Shown here: positions 1 through 11,972 of the stretch, one piece after another
Position numbering within the stretch: position 1 is the stretch's first letter
How the letters are laid out: each line of letters opens with the position of its first letter
Notes under the pieces: generated by a model
Told to the model about the DNA's origin: nothing
The model's database searches: none
The model's input: only the letters and a program-made list of their open reading frames with translations
From: Bretschneidera sinensis
Lineage: Eukaryota > Streptophyta > Magnoliopsida > Brassicales > Akaniaceae
Direction of reading: 5' to 3'
Length of the DNA: 64,000 nucleotides
NCBI GenBank assembly: GCA_023935145.1
Contig: CM043698.1
Coordinates: 21,145,001 to 21,209,000, forward strand
Translations under genes and position numbers: made by a program

Positions 1-1550
1 ATTATTTTGTGACAATATTAAGTTTAATTATTTAAGTATGCTTGGGTGATCGATGAAAAAGTGATTTATGGGAATTATAGAAAATTTGGTCTTGTAGAAA
101 TATTTCTCGGTGAGAAGTAATATTTTTGAAAATTATAAGTTTATTTGAGGATAAAAAGCAATTAATAAATTATTGATGAGATATACCAGTGTTTTAACAC
201 GAATTAGGACGAGATGAATTTTAGTGGATCTTGTTAAATTTTTATGGATGATTTAAGATGAATTTTAGTGGAATTTGACAATTCGGATGGACAATTTAAG
301 ATGAAATTTAGTGGATCTGGTCAGACTTTAATGGATTATTTGATGTGATTTAGGAGGAGAAGAATCTTGTGGAAATTTTATAATTTGATAAAAATCTGGA
401 TGATTGGATGTTAAATTTTAAAGAAACTTTGTTAGATAAAATTTGTGGATAATTAGGATAGTCAAATTAAGTGGTTGGAATCTTTATATTGTTTTTATAT
501 TTATGTTTATATTGCTGTTTCATATCATTGTTCATGCACATATGCATTAAATAATATAACCGAAAGAACGGGGAAGGCAGCCGGTCTAATGAAATAACCG
601 TGACAGCCGATATATGCTGGGATGAAAAATAAAAACCGTGACAGTCGGTATATGCTGGGATGAAAAGTGAAAACCGTGACAGCCGATATATGCTGGAATT
701 AACCGGGAAGGCAGCCGGTCTGATGAGAATAAAAGAACCGGGAGGACAGCCGGTCTAAGATAATAATAACCTGTCGACAGGTGGGAAAACGTTCCCATCA
801 TAATCATTCATGCATTTGCATCTGTTTTAATTATCGTTGCATTATTTGAAATGCTGAGATGTGGTATATTATTTGTGAACTAAATTATAGATGGCTGGTC
901 TCAAAAAAAAAAAAGCAGCTATAATGATGAGATTTTCGAGATGCTGAGATGTGATACTTTTTGTGAATTTAATTATAGAAGGTTGAGTTTCATATAAAAA
1001 GACAGTGATAAGACTTATCTAAATGATGGACTTTTTGATATGAACCTCATTACGAGGTAATTAGGAAATAATTGATAGCCTTAAGGTGAACCAATGATTG
1101 AGAAGAAGAGATTGATAGTAGAAAGTTGTCATCAGGTTATGCGAAAAATAAATTTTAATATTAAAGGATTATTGATGGAATTCGGAATACTTCCAGTAAA
1201 TTTAATTCGCTGAGCTTGTGAAGCTCACTCCTCACTGTTCAATAATTTCAGGTAGCAGTCAAGATAATTAGTCTGGTGGGTTAAGAATCCGTCGAGATCT
1301 TTTTCTGTAAGCCAAGTACGTGTTAATATCCTCAGACAATCGAGTTAAAGACTTGTAAAAATTTTATTGTAAATATTCATGCATTTATGTATTTTATGTT
1401 TAAGTGAATATTAGATTTGTTTACCTCTCCTGTTAAAAGAAAAAAAAATCTGGTAGTATTATATTTATTGTTGCATATATGTGTCGTACTTGGATTTTCA
1501 AAATGTGATGACACCGTCCAGGGGTGGCCAACCTGGGATGGGTCGTTACA
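1..1550 (+). repeat. 5' LTR of the first gypsy element (right-hand 1550 bp)
   Basis: Nearly identical to 6038-7589 over its full visible length and ends in GTTACA just before the primer-binding site. By the length of the complete right LTR (2290 bp), about 740 bp lie before the window. Differences from the partner LTR are scattered point changes and very small indels, a few per hundred bases by eye, so the insertion is fairly recent. Confidence 0.95.
565..796 (+). repeat. Palindrome-rich tandem array inside the gypsy LTR
   Basis: Three units of about 37-38 bp, starting near 598, 635 and 673, each pair ACCG-type and CCGGT-type arms around TGACAG. They are flanked by related units (near 568, 701 and 734) in which ACCGG and CCGGT arms enclose AAGGCAG-like loops. 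Directly downstream are a perfect 14-bp palindrome ACCTGTCGACAGGT (769-782) and the inverted repeat GGGAA-AACG-TTCCC (783-796). The same array recurs at about 6603-6834 and, inverted, at about 58053-58325. Confidence 0.9.
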
Positions 1551-1555
1551 ATTTT

Positions 1556-1567
1556 TGGTATCAGAGC
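1556..1567 (+). other. Primer-binding site (tRNA-Met type) of the first gypsy element
   Basis: TGGTATCAGAGC begins six bases after the LTR end. It matches the complement of the plant initiator tRNA-Met 3' end, the usual minus-strand primer of plant LTR retrotransposons. Confidence 0.93.
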
Positions 1568-1639
1568 ATTAGGTTTTAAGATTCTGTAGACTGCATGAGA
1601 ACCTAAAAAGTGGAATATCTAAATAAATAATATTCTTAA

Positions 1640-3370
1640 ATGCAGAGTCTGAGGATGACATGTGGTCGTGCGAGAACTAGAGGTAGAGTTCAAAATCAGA
1701 GGGGACGTGGTAGACCCCCAATTTTTAGGAGGACTGAAGTAGAGGAAGAAGTCGAGTCGGTGGTTCCCGCAAGGGAACATGGTGATAGTGCAGCTGGTAC
1801 GAGTAGAGTTGGGGAAGTATCTAAAAGTAGAAATGATGAATTGTAAGATGCTCTTAACCGTGCTTTAGAGAGAATTAATGCAGCCGAAGAACGGGCTGCT
1901 AATTTGCAAAGAAGATTAGAGAAAAGGAATGGAAGAGAACCAGAGGTAGTGAGGCAAGAGGTTCCTGATGGAGAGGTATTTGTAAATGAAATGCAAGGGG
2001 ATTGTTTTGTGAGGTTTCTTAAGTTTAAACCTCAGTCATTTAAAGGATCTGTAAATTCGGCGGAAGCTGAACAGTGGATTGAGCATGTGGAGAAATATTT
2101 TGAGGTCTTACCGGTGTCTGATAAACAGAAGGTTGCCTTTGCTTCGTTTATGCTGGAGGGTGAGGCTTCTCAATGGTGGAAGGATATTTTTCCCAGAATG
2201 AGTACACGAATAGATCAACCTTTGACTTGGAATAAATTTAAGGATGAATTCTTTGCAAAGTATTTTCCAGATTCTTTTCGGGCACAACAAGAAAGAGAAT
2301 TTATCCACCTAAAACAGGGAAATTTATCGGCGGTTGAATATGATAGTAAATTTGTAGCCCTGTCAAGATTTGTACCCGAGTTCGTGAATACGGAGGAAAT
2401 AAAATGCAAGAGATTTTTAGACGGATTACACTATGAAATTCGTTTTAAACTCTCTTACATGGGCATAGGAAATTATGTTGTACTGGTAGATAAAGCATTG
2501 CAGATTGAGAGAGATTTAATAGAGTTTAAAGGTAGGAGGGATTAGTTGAAGAGAACTAGATTTGAGGGATCTAGAGGTGGTAGCAGTATGGCTGTACAGG
2601 GCGGGAGACCACCCCAGAGGGGGCATTCTTTGTCACAAGGAACGGTAGGGCAAACTCAGAGGCAAGCAAGATCTGTTACTTCAGTAGCTCAGAGTAATAC
2701 CAGTGGGACCCCTCGATTTGGGAGACAGGCTATGGGGATTGGGAGTTATGTTAGAGGAATGAATATGCCACCAAGGGGAAGTGGAAATCTGATTTATGAT
2801 CGGGAGTCAAGGGTTTGCTTTAAATGTAATCAGATGGGGCATTTATCTCGGAACTGCCCTACACAAATATGCTTTGTATGTGGTGAGGGAGGACATGTTG
2901 CTGCAGATTATCCAGCGGGGAAGTCAGTTGAAGCAAGCATTGGAAGTTTCGGGAGAAAACCGATGGAGAGAGGCAGCGGATCAGGAAGTGTTCGGCGCAG
3001 AGGTCGAGGATCTGTAGCAGAGCGAGGACGTGACAGTCAGATTTATTCCAGAGATGGCAGAGTCTATGCATTGACCCAGCAGGATGCACAAGCCACTCCT
3101 GATGTTGTTATGGGTATGATATCTATCCTTGGTAGGGCTGCTAGATTATTGATTGATCCTGGTGCAACCCATTCTTTTGCATCTAGTAGTTATATGAAGT
3201 CTATTGATGTCAGTGCTAGTCCTTTGATGCATGCCATTATTGTTGAGGTTCCTACTGGAGATAGGGTTATTATCAGAACAATTTATCAAATTTGTGTGAT
3301 TAATATTGCTGACCGAGAATTTGAGGTTGATTTATTGCCTTTAGATATGATAGATTTTGATGTGATTCTA
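1640..3370 (+). pseudogene. gag-protease part of gypsy polyprotein, two in-frame stops
   Basis: One reading frame runs from an ATG at 1640 to about 3370, broken only by TAA at 1844-1846 and TAG at 2543-2545. The product has a basic start rich in Arg and Gly, the retrotransposon gag domain (roughly 2020-2440, with the W..F...FF.KYFP block), and two zinc knuckles between 2816 and 2911. The first knuckle is a normal CX2CX4HX4C; the second has Tyr for the last Cys. An aspartic protease follows with DPGATHS near 3155. The frame breaks off in the conserved WLSACHA segment that normally leads into RT. Two stops make it non-functional unless read through, for which no signal is apparent. Confidence 0.92.
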
Positions 3371-3395
3371 GGGATGAATTGGCTATCTGCATGTC

Positions 3396-5249
3396 ATGCA
3401 TGGGAAAGTTATAGCTTATGCATCTAGGCAACTGAAGAATCATGAGAGAAATTACCCGACCCATGATTTAGAATTGGCTGCCATAGTCTTTGCTTTGAAG
3501 ATTTGGAGACACCATTTATATGGAGCCAAGTGTGAAATTTTTACTGATCATAAAAGTTTGACGCATTTACCAACCCATAAAGAGTTGAATTTAAGGCAGA
3601 GGAGATGGATGGAATTAATTTGTGATTATGATTGTACAATTCATTATCATCCAGGAAAGGCTAATGTAGTAGCAGATGCATTGAGTAGAAAAACTACAGG
3701 GAAATTAGCTGCTTTTGGGAGTCATAATACTAGCCTGATGATAGAATTAAGAGGAATGAGGATGCAATTGAGTGTCAGTGATAAATGAGCATTAATGGCA
3801 AATATGGTAGTTCAATCTCCTATTATTGATCGTTTATTATAGCTACAGAGTAAAAATGAGAGAATAGAGAAAATCAGGCAGGAGGTGTTGAGCGGGAAAC
3901 CAATCGAGTTTAGAATCAGAGAAGATGGTATGGTAGTATCGGGACAAAGAATTTGTGTTCCCAATGATGAAGAGATGAGAAAAGAAATACTAAAGGAGGC
4001 TCATGATTCGATATATTTCATGCACCCGGGAAATAATAAGATGTATAGGGGGCTAAAACAGAATTATTGGTGGTCAGGGATGAAGAGGGATGTAGCAGAA
4101 TACATTGCTAGATGTTTGACTTGTCAACAGGTAAAATCTGAGAATAGGCATCCAGCAGGTTTATTACAACCTCTTCCGATACCTGAGTGGCCATGGGAAA
4201 ATGTAAGTATGGATTTTGTCTCTGGTTTTCCCCGTACCCAGAGAGGGCATGATGCTGTGTGGGTTATAGTGGATAGACTTTCTAAATCTTCACATTTTTT
4301 TCCTGTTAAAACTACCTGAAGTCCAGAAAAGTTGGCTGAGTTGTATGTGGCAGAGATAGTGAAATTACATGGAGTGCCCTTGACTATTGTGTCTGATAGA
4401 GATTCTAGATTTACTTCTAGATTTTGGAGGGGTTTTTAAGAAGCTATGGGTACGTAATTACAGTTTAGTACAGTTTTTCACCCACAAACAGATGGACAGA
4501 TAGAGAGAATCATCAGAATACTAGAAGATATGCTGATGGCAAGTGTATTGAGCTTCTCAGTAAGCTGGGATGCTTACTTGCCTTTGATAGAGTTTGCATA
4601 CAATAATCAGTATCAAACTAGTATTGGGATGGCACCCTTCGAAGCTTTGTATGGAAGGAGGTGTAGAACTCCAGTATGCTGGGAAGAAGTTGGAGAGAGA
4701 AAGATATATGGCCCAGAAATGATAGACTTGACTACTGAAAGAATCAAACTGCTTAGGGAGAATCTCAAAGTAGTTCAGAGCAGACATAAAGGATATGCTG
4801 ACAAAAGAATACGACCTCTTGAATTCCAAGTTGGTGATTGGGTATTCTTGAAGATATCTCCGTGGAAGGGAGTGTTGAGATTTAAGAAGAAGGGAAAGTT
4901 GAGCCCGAGATTTATGGGGCCCTATGAGGTGATCGAAAGAATTGGACCCGTAGCATATCGTTTGAATTTGCCTATGGAATTAAGGCAATTACATAATGTT
5001 TTTTATGTGTCACTACTGAGGAAGTACTTGCACGATGAGTCCCATGATATCACGAATCAAGCGATAGAAATTCAGAAGGACTTGACTATTATGCTAGCCC
5101 CAGTCAGAATCCTAGACAGAAAAGAGCAAGTCTTATGTAATAAAGTTATTCCTTTGATTCAAGTATTATGGCGCAATAAAGATGTTAAAGAAGTCACGTG
5201 GAAACATGAAGCAATAATGAGGAAGGATTATCCCCAACTCTTTACTTGA
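3396..5249 (+). pseudogene. RNase H-integrase part of gypsy polyprotein, several stops, RT missing
   Basis: After the deletion junction the reading frame changes and begins inside RNase H (AYASRQLK, then TDHKSL, then ADALSRK). It continues through the HHCC zinc-binding integrase domain (about 3980-4140) and the catalytic core, with the first Asp near 4213, the second in SDRDSRF near 4395 and Glu in TDGQIER near 4500. The C-terminal part (4850-5249) resembles the chromodomain-type tail of Tekay/Del elements. All segments share one frame, interrupted by stops at 3786, 3840, 4317, 4437 and 4455. The stops at 4437 and 4455 fall where family members have Gln, consistent with CAA-to-TAA transitions. 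No full-length pol could be made. Confidence 0.93.
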
Positions 5250-5267
5250 TTTCAACAAGAAAATTTC

Positions 5268-5299
5268 GGGGACGAAATTTTTTTTAAGGTGGGTAGAAT
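5268..5299 (+). other. Polypurine tract region of the first gypsy element
   Basis: A purine-rich stretch with GGGGACGAAAT and AAGGTGGGTAGAAT lies immediately before the right LTR start at 5300. This is the expected site for plus-strand priming. The same tract occurs inverted next to the second element (59795-59830). Confidence 0.85.
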
Positions 5300-7589
5300 T
5301 GTAATATCCGTATTTTAAAAAGTTGGGTAAGTGCATATTTTTATCAATATGACAAAGAGTTAAATCCCTGAATGGCTGAATAAAGATTTCTGGGGACCAA
5401 GGTTGAAAAGTAATAAAAAAAAATCAACTTGGAACAGTAACTCGGGGCAGCATACCTACTGCCACCGAGAGATATATTGGTTTTTGTTGTTTAATGGGAA
5501 GTGGATAACAAAACATAATGATGATGTTTTTTTTTTTTATCATTATGTTTGTTTGGTATCTCATGGAGACTATTGAAGGAGGGAGCTGCTGAAATTTGCA
5601 GCCAAGCTCTCCTATATAATGTGTACGAGAGGTTTATGAAGGGAACACGAAAGAATTTTTGATTAGCTCCAAATATTTCATCTGTGTTCTTAAAACACTT
5701 GGGAATTTAAAGAAAGGTGGAAGGAACAAGATTTTGAGAGTATTTTCGAAAATATTTCGGGAAGCTATCAAAATAGCAGAAGGTAATAAGGTAATGTTAT
5801 TTTATCATTTATGAAAGTTTCAGGAGGTTAAAATAGAAAATTTTCAAACTGTGTAGTTTATGGAGAAAAGAAGAAATAATAAGAAATTTAAATTCCAATA
5901 TTATGTCAGGTGTTGGTAGTCAACAATCGGGAGAAAATTCGAGGAAGATCGGGAAAGGCAAAGAGGTGGCCCACGAGTAGCTTTAAAGTGCTACGTGGTG
6001 AGTTGGATTTACTCTTAGTAGTCTAAATGAAAAATCAATTATTTTGTGATAATATTAAGTTTAATTATTTAAGTATGCTTGGGTGATCGATGAAAAAGTG
6101 ATTTATGGGAATGATAGAAAATTTGGTCTTGTAGAAATATTTCTCGGTGAGAAGTAATATTTTTGAAAATTATAAGTTTATTTGAGGATAAAAAGCAATT
6201 AATAAATTATTGATGAGATATACCGATGTTTTAACACGAATTAGGACGAGATGAATTTTAGTGGATCTTGCTAAATTTTTATGGATGATTTAAGATGAAT
6301 TTTAGTGGAATTTGACAATTCGGATGGACAATTTAAGATGAAATTTAGTGGATCTGGTCAGACTTTAATGGATTATTTGATGTGATTTAGGAGGAGAAGA
6401 ATCTTGTGGAAATTTTATAATTTGATAAAAATCTGGATGATTGGATGTTAAATTTTAAAGAAACTTTGTTAGATAAAATTTGTGGATAATTAGGATAGTC
6501 AAATTAAGTGGTTGGAATCTTTATATTGTTTTTATATTTCTGTTTATATTACTGTTTCATATCATTGTTCATGCACATATGCATTAAATAATATAACCGA
6601 AAGAACCGGGAAGGCAGCCGGTCTAATGAAATAACCGTGACAGCCGGTATATGCTGGGATGAAAAATAAAAACCGTGACAGCCGGTATATGCTGGGATGA
6701 AAAGTGAAAACCGTGACAGCCAATATATGCTGGAATTAACCGGGAAGGCAGCCGGTCTGATGAGAATAAAAGAACCGGGAGGGCAGCCGGTCTAAGATAA
6801 TAATAACCTGTCGACAGGTGGGAAAACGTTCCCATCATAATCATTCATGCATTTGCATCTGTTTTAATTATCGTTGCATTATTTGAAATGCTGAGATGTG
6901 GTATATTATTTGTGAATTAAATTATAGATGGCCGGGTCTCAAAAAAAAAAAGACAGCTATAATGATGAGATTTTCGAGATGCTGAGATGTGATACTTTTT
7001 GTGAATTTAATTATAGAAGGTTGAGTTTCATATAAAAAGACAGTGATAAGACTTATCTAAATGATGAACTTTTTGATATGAACCTCATTACGAGGTAATT
7101 AGGAAATAATTGATAATCTTAAGGTGAACCAATGATTGAGAAAAAAAGATTGATAGTAGAAAGTTGTCATCAGGTTATGCGAAAAATAAATTTTAATATT
7201 AAAGGATTATTGATGGAATTTGGAATACTTCCAGTAAATTTAATTCGCTGAGCTTGTGAAGCTCACTCCTCACTGTTCAATAATTTCAGGTAGCAGTCAA
7301 GATAAATAGTCTGGTGGGTTGAGAATTAGTCGAGATCTTTTTCTGTATGCCAAGTACGTGTTAATATCCTCAGACAATCGAGTTAAAGACTTGTAAAAAT
7401 TTTATTGTAAATATTCATGCATTTATGTATTTTATGTTTAAGTGAATATCAGATTTGTTTACCTCTCTTGTTAAAAGGAAAAAAAAATCTAGTAGTATTA
7501 TATTTATTGTTGCATATATGTGTCGTGCTTGGATTTTCAAAATGTGATGACACCGTCCAGGGGTGACCAACCTGGGATGGGTCATTACA
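5300..7589 (+). repeat. 3' LTR of the first gypsy element (complete, 2290 bp)
   Basis: Begins TGTAATATCC right after the polypurine tract and ends GGGTCATTACA at 7589, so it has TG...CA termini. Its last 1552 bp match the LTR at 1-1550. It includes the palindromic array and one to two copies of a roughly 88-bp repeat (about 6880-7030), which is expanded in the LTR at 57177-59794. Confidence 0.95.
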
Positions 7590-8330
7590 GATAGTACCAC
7601 TGAGCAAAAGGTTGTATACGAAAAGTGGGAGCGAACAAACCGCATGAGCCTAATGATTATGAAGTACTCAATTCCGGATACCATCAGGGGTTCTATTCCT
7701 AATGAAAATGATGTTAAGAAATTCCTCTCCCAAATAGCAGACTGATTCACCTCCAACGAAAAGGTCGAGACAAGCACCATCTTGACTAAGCTTGTCTTGA
7801 TGCGGTACAAGGGGAAGGGGAATATAAGAAAGTACATCATGGAGATGTAAAACCTTGTGACAAGACTAAAGGCATTTAAGCTAGAATTGCCAGAAGACAT
7901 TCTGGTGCACTTAGTCTTGATCTCTCTTCCTACACAATTCAGTCCTTTCAAAATTAGTTACAATACTCAAAAGGAGAAATGGACTTTGAATGAGCTGATT
8001 GCTCAATGTGTCCAAGGGGAAGAGAGACTTAATCATGAAAAGGTTGAAAGTGCTCATTTAGCATCAACTTATCAGGACCCCAGTTCCAGCAAGAAAAGAA
8101 ATAGGAACATTAAAGGAAAGGAAACTGCAGGGTCTGGAAGTTCACACCACAAAGGACAATAAAAACAAGATAAAGGTATAACTTATTTCTTTTGCCACAA
8201 AGCTGGTCATGTGAAGAAATACTGCACAAAATACTCCAAGTATGTGACCTGGAATAAGAAGAAGGGTAAACTTCTAAACTTTGTTTGTTCAGAAGTTAAT
8301 TTGGCCTTAGTACCTAAGAACACTTGATGG
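7590..8330 (+). pseudogene. copia gag, C-terminal half
   Basis: Reads as a copia gag with the ISLP.QF and KW.L.ELI..C...E.R blocks (about 7905-8030). A degenerate zinc knuckle near 8190-8225 has lost its first Cys (FFCHKAGHVKKYC remains). Stops fall at about 7743, 7849 and 8161. The N-terminal half is cut away by the gypsy insertion. Confidence 0.88.
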
Positions 8331-9640
8331 ATAAATACAGGTGCAACTACTCACATAAGTGATTCTATGCAAGAGTGCATAAGGAGCCGAACGCCAACTG
8401 ATGCTGAAAGATTCATCTATGTAGGAAATGGCGAAAGAGCTCCTATGGAGACAGTGTGTTTATTTAGATTACAATTGGAATCTGGTTGTAATTTGGATTT
8501 GGATGAGACTTTTTATGTACCGTCTTTTAGACGAAATTTGGTTTTTATTTCATGTTTGGACAAATCAGGTTTTTCTTGTTCATTTGGAAATATAAAGTTT
8601 AGTCTTTTTCAGAATTCAAATTTGTTTGGTACCGGTTCTTTAATTGATAATTTATATAAACTGAATATGATTGCCTCCAAAGAAAATGAATCCTTACATA
8701 CCAGTAATGTTGGTATTAAGCGTAGATTAGCAAATGAGAATTCATTAATGTTATGGCACAAGCGTTTAGGACATATTTCTAAACAAATGATTCAAAGACT
8801 TGTGTCAGAAGGAATTCTTGATCCCTTAGATTTGTCAGATTTTGAAGTCTACATTGAGTGCATTAAGGGAAAACAAACAAATGTTAAAAATAAATGTGCT
8901 AATAGGAGTAATAGTGTCTTAGAATTGATACATACGGATATTTGTGGTCCATTTCCTACGGCTTCTTGGAATGGACAATAATATTTTATCACTTTCATAG
9001 ATAACTACTCCAGGTATGGCTATCTTTATTTAATTCATGAGAAGTCTCAATCTCTAGATGTGTTTAAGAATTTCAAAGTCGAAGTTAAAAATCAATTAGG
9101 CAAGAAAATTAAGGCTGTCAAATCTGACGGTGGAGGTGAATACTACGGTAGTTATGATAGATCAGGTGAACAACGTCCCAGACCCTTCGCCAAATTTTTG
9201 ATGGAATGTGGGATCGTTCCTTAATACACCATGCCAGGGACTCCTAGTCAAAATGGTGTAGCTGAGAGACAAAACTGAACCTTAAAGGATATGGTAAGAA
9301 ATATGATTAGTCATTCTTCTTTGCCAGAATCGCTTTGGGGTGAAGCCATCAAGATTGCAGTTTACATCCTGAACAGAGTTCTAAGTAAAGCAGTAGCTAA
9401 AATCCCATACGAGTTATGGACAGGAAAAAAGCCTAGCATTAGGCATTTGCATGTTTAGGGATGTCCAGCTGAGGTTCGGCCTTATAAGCCAAATGAGAAG
9501 AAGCTAGACTCAAGGACCATTAGCTGCTATTTTGTTGGATACTCTGAAAGATCAAGAGGTTTCAAATTTTATGATTCCTTTAATAGATCTTTTTTCGAAA
9601 CAGGCAATGTCGAGTTCATTAAGGATGTTGAGTTAAGTGG
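8328..9640 (+). pseudogene. copia protease and integrase, broken
   Basis: The protease active-site region reads NTGATTH (near 8335), with Asn where the catalytic Asp is expected. An open stretch at 8367-8981 covers the pre-integrase region, including the LWHKRLGH zinc-binding block near 8752. The integrase core follows with HTDICGPF (near 8930), SDGGGEY (near 9125) and SQNGVAER (near 9246), so all three acidic residues can be traced. Stops near 8979, 9223, 9276 and 9457 inactivate it. Confidence 0.9.
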
Positions 9641-9782
9641 GAGAGACCAACTCAGACAAGTCAATTTTAAAGAGGAATTTGTTTACATTCTTGTTGTTGC
9701 AACTGAAAACATTCAAGTATCCATACCTGATGTTATTCAAAATGCAAATTCGGAAATCCAACGCATTGGTGACGAACCTGAA

Positions 9783-11500
9783 TTGCCGCCTGCTCAAAAT
9801 CAGGAAGCACCTGAGGTTTATCAAGAGATACCTCAACAACCTCAAGTGGAAGTGCCATTAAGGAGATCCACTAGAGAAAGGAGAAATGCAATTTCGATTG
9901 ATTATGTCGTGTATCTCCAGGAACATGAGTTTGATATGGGTCTGAAAGATGATTCGACTTCTTTTAGTCAAGTCACACAATGTCCTAATTCTGAAAAGTG
10001 GATTGAAGCCATGAAAGATGAGATGAAATCAATGGATGACAATGGTGTTTGGGACTTAGTAGAGTTGCTCAAAGGTGCGAAACCGATTGGTTGCAAATGG
10101 ATATTTAAAACCAAACAGGATTCAAAAGGCAACATTGAAAGGTATAAGGCCCGCCTAATCACCAAAGGTTTCACTCAAAAGGAAGGCATTGATTATAAAG
10201 AGACTTTTTTGTCTGTTTCGACGAAAGATTCCTTTAGAATCATTATGGCACTTGTAGCTCACTATGATTTGGAGCTATATCAAATGGACTTTAAAACAAC
10301 ATTTCTCAATAGAAACATTGAAGAAACAATATACATGGTGCAACCGGAGAACTTTGAGTCCAAAGATTCAAAGCATCTTGTATGCAAGCTTAAAAAGTCC
10401 ATTTATGGCTTAAAACAGGCATCTCGGCAATGGTATCGAAAATTTGATCAGGTGATTACATCCTTTGGATTTAAGAAAAACACCGTTGATCAGTGCATAT
10501 ATCTCAAGTTCAGTGGGAGAAAATTTATTATCCTGGTGCTATATGTAGACGACATTCTACTAGTAAGCAGTAATATAGGCCTATTGCATGAAACCAAGAG
10601 ATTTCTATTAAGTAAATTTGAAATGAAAGATCTTGGTGATGCATCCTTTGTTTTGGGTATACAGATCCATAGAGATCGTTCCAGAGGTATACTTAGACTG
10701 TCACAGAAGGCCTATATTGATAAAGTACTAAGTAGATTTAGCATAAGTGGTTGTGCACCAGGAAACACACCCGTGGTAAAGGGTGATAAGTTCAGTTTGC
10801 TCCAATGTCCAAAAAATGAACTTGAAAAGAAGGAGATGGAGAAATATCCCTATGCTTCGACTATTGGAAGTCTCATGTATGCACAAGTATGTACGCGACC
10901 GGACATTGCATACATTGTTGGAATGTTAGGCAGATGTTTGAGTAACCCGGGCGTGGATCATTGGAAAGCAGCTAAACGGGTTATGAGATATCAACAGAGA
11001 ACGAAGGATTATATGCTCACATATCAAAGATTGGATCTTTTGGATATCGTTAGGTATTCAGACTCCGATTTTGTTGGGTGTCTCGATAGCAGGAGATCCA
11101 CTTCTGGCTATGTCTTTATGTTAGCTGGAGGAGCTATATCATGGAAGAGTGTGAAACAGTCACTCATAACTACTTCCACCATGGAGGCAGAGTTCATGGC
11201 TTGCCATGAGGCATAAAATCAGGGAATATGGCTGCGAAATTTTATCACTGGGCTACGCACGGTTGATGGTATTGATAGACCATTAACGATTTATTGTGAT
11301 AATAAGGCTGTTAAGTTGTATTCCAAGAACAACTGAAGCTCGTCGAGGTCAAAGCATATTGACATCAAGTTTCTGGTTGTCAAAGAGAGAGCCCAAAATT
11401 CTCAAGTGTCAATTGAGCATATCAGTACAAACTCTATGATTGCAGATCCGCTTACTAAGGGTTTTCCACCCATAGTGTTTCATGAGCATGTTGCTCACAT
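9783..11500 (+). pseudogene. copia reverse transcriptase and RNase H, nearly intact RT
   Basis: A 477-codon open frame (9783-11216) covers the RT, from the linker RRSTRERR through KWIFKTKQ, the FLNRNIEE block and the catalytic YVDDILL (near 10544) into RNase H (SDSDFVGC, TMEAEF). A stop at 11214-11216 cuts RNase H just after the ACHEA segment. The remaining C-terminal part, including the DNKA and ADPLTKG blocks, continues in the same frame to about 11530 with one more stop near 11334. This is the best-preserved coding part of the element, but it has no functional start or upstream domains. Confidence 0.92.
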
Positions 11501-11972
11501 GGGTGTTGTTCTTTTGGACCATATGCCTGTATAGTGGAAGTTTGTATTTGGCCTTTTACTTTTGCTTAATTGACATGGTTATGTTGTTCTGTACAGACTT
11601 TGGATTATGTATTTTTAATTACTCTATGATGACTTTCATTGTAGTTTTGCATTTAACGTTTGAAAGTATTTCATAGGATTCTTTTGAGTCATATGGAGGA
11701 CCAATTGGGAATTAACATGTTTAAGATCACGTTTCATGTAATTTTCATGCTACACATCCATACTAGATCTATGTCGTTAATTGTGTTAGTGTTGTGACCA
11801 TTGATGGGTCTTGTTATGATAAATGTGATAAAGGCCGCTTTGATCCTACATTGATATGGTTAATGGACCAGATTGTTGTTGGATATTTTGGTTTAGATAG
11901 CACAAATGAGCTCAATTAAGGTTATCTTCATGTACAATATAAAGGATAACATATGTAACCTAAGTGGGAGAT

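Larger units (their letters stand above)
1..7589 (+). mobile_element. Ty3/gypsy chromovirus-type LTR retrotransposon, RT-deleted, 5' end outside window
   Basis: Two direct long repeats (1-1550 and 5300-7589) flank a gag-protease-RNase H-integrase region. A tRNA-Met-type primer site follows the left repeat and a purine-rich tract precedes the right one. The domain order is that of Ty3/gypsy. Large LTRs plus an integrase C-terminal extension of chromodomain type suggest the Tekay/Del chromovirus group; the clade is inferred. The interior is only about 3.75 kb because the whole reverse transcriptase is missing. It is inserted into copia gag sequence, which resumes at 7590. The target duplication cannot be confirmed because the left flank lies outside the window. 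Confidence 0.95.

Noticed and set aside
565..796. Regularly spaced short repeats resembling a CRISPR array
   Set aside because: They lie within a plant LTR, have short near-identical spacers, recur in all three LTR copies and have no cas genes nearby.
586..807. Minus-strand open frame also seen at 6623-6844 and 58042-58305
   Set aside because: It is the open frame of the tandem array in the LTR; its conservation follows from copying of the LTR, and it lacks any protein-like domain.
2543..2545. In-frame TAG between gag and zinc knuckles as a programmed readthrough site
   Set aside because: No readthrough context is seen and several other stops and an RT deletion already make the element defective.
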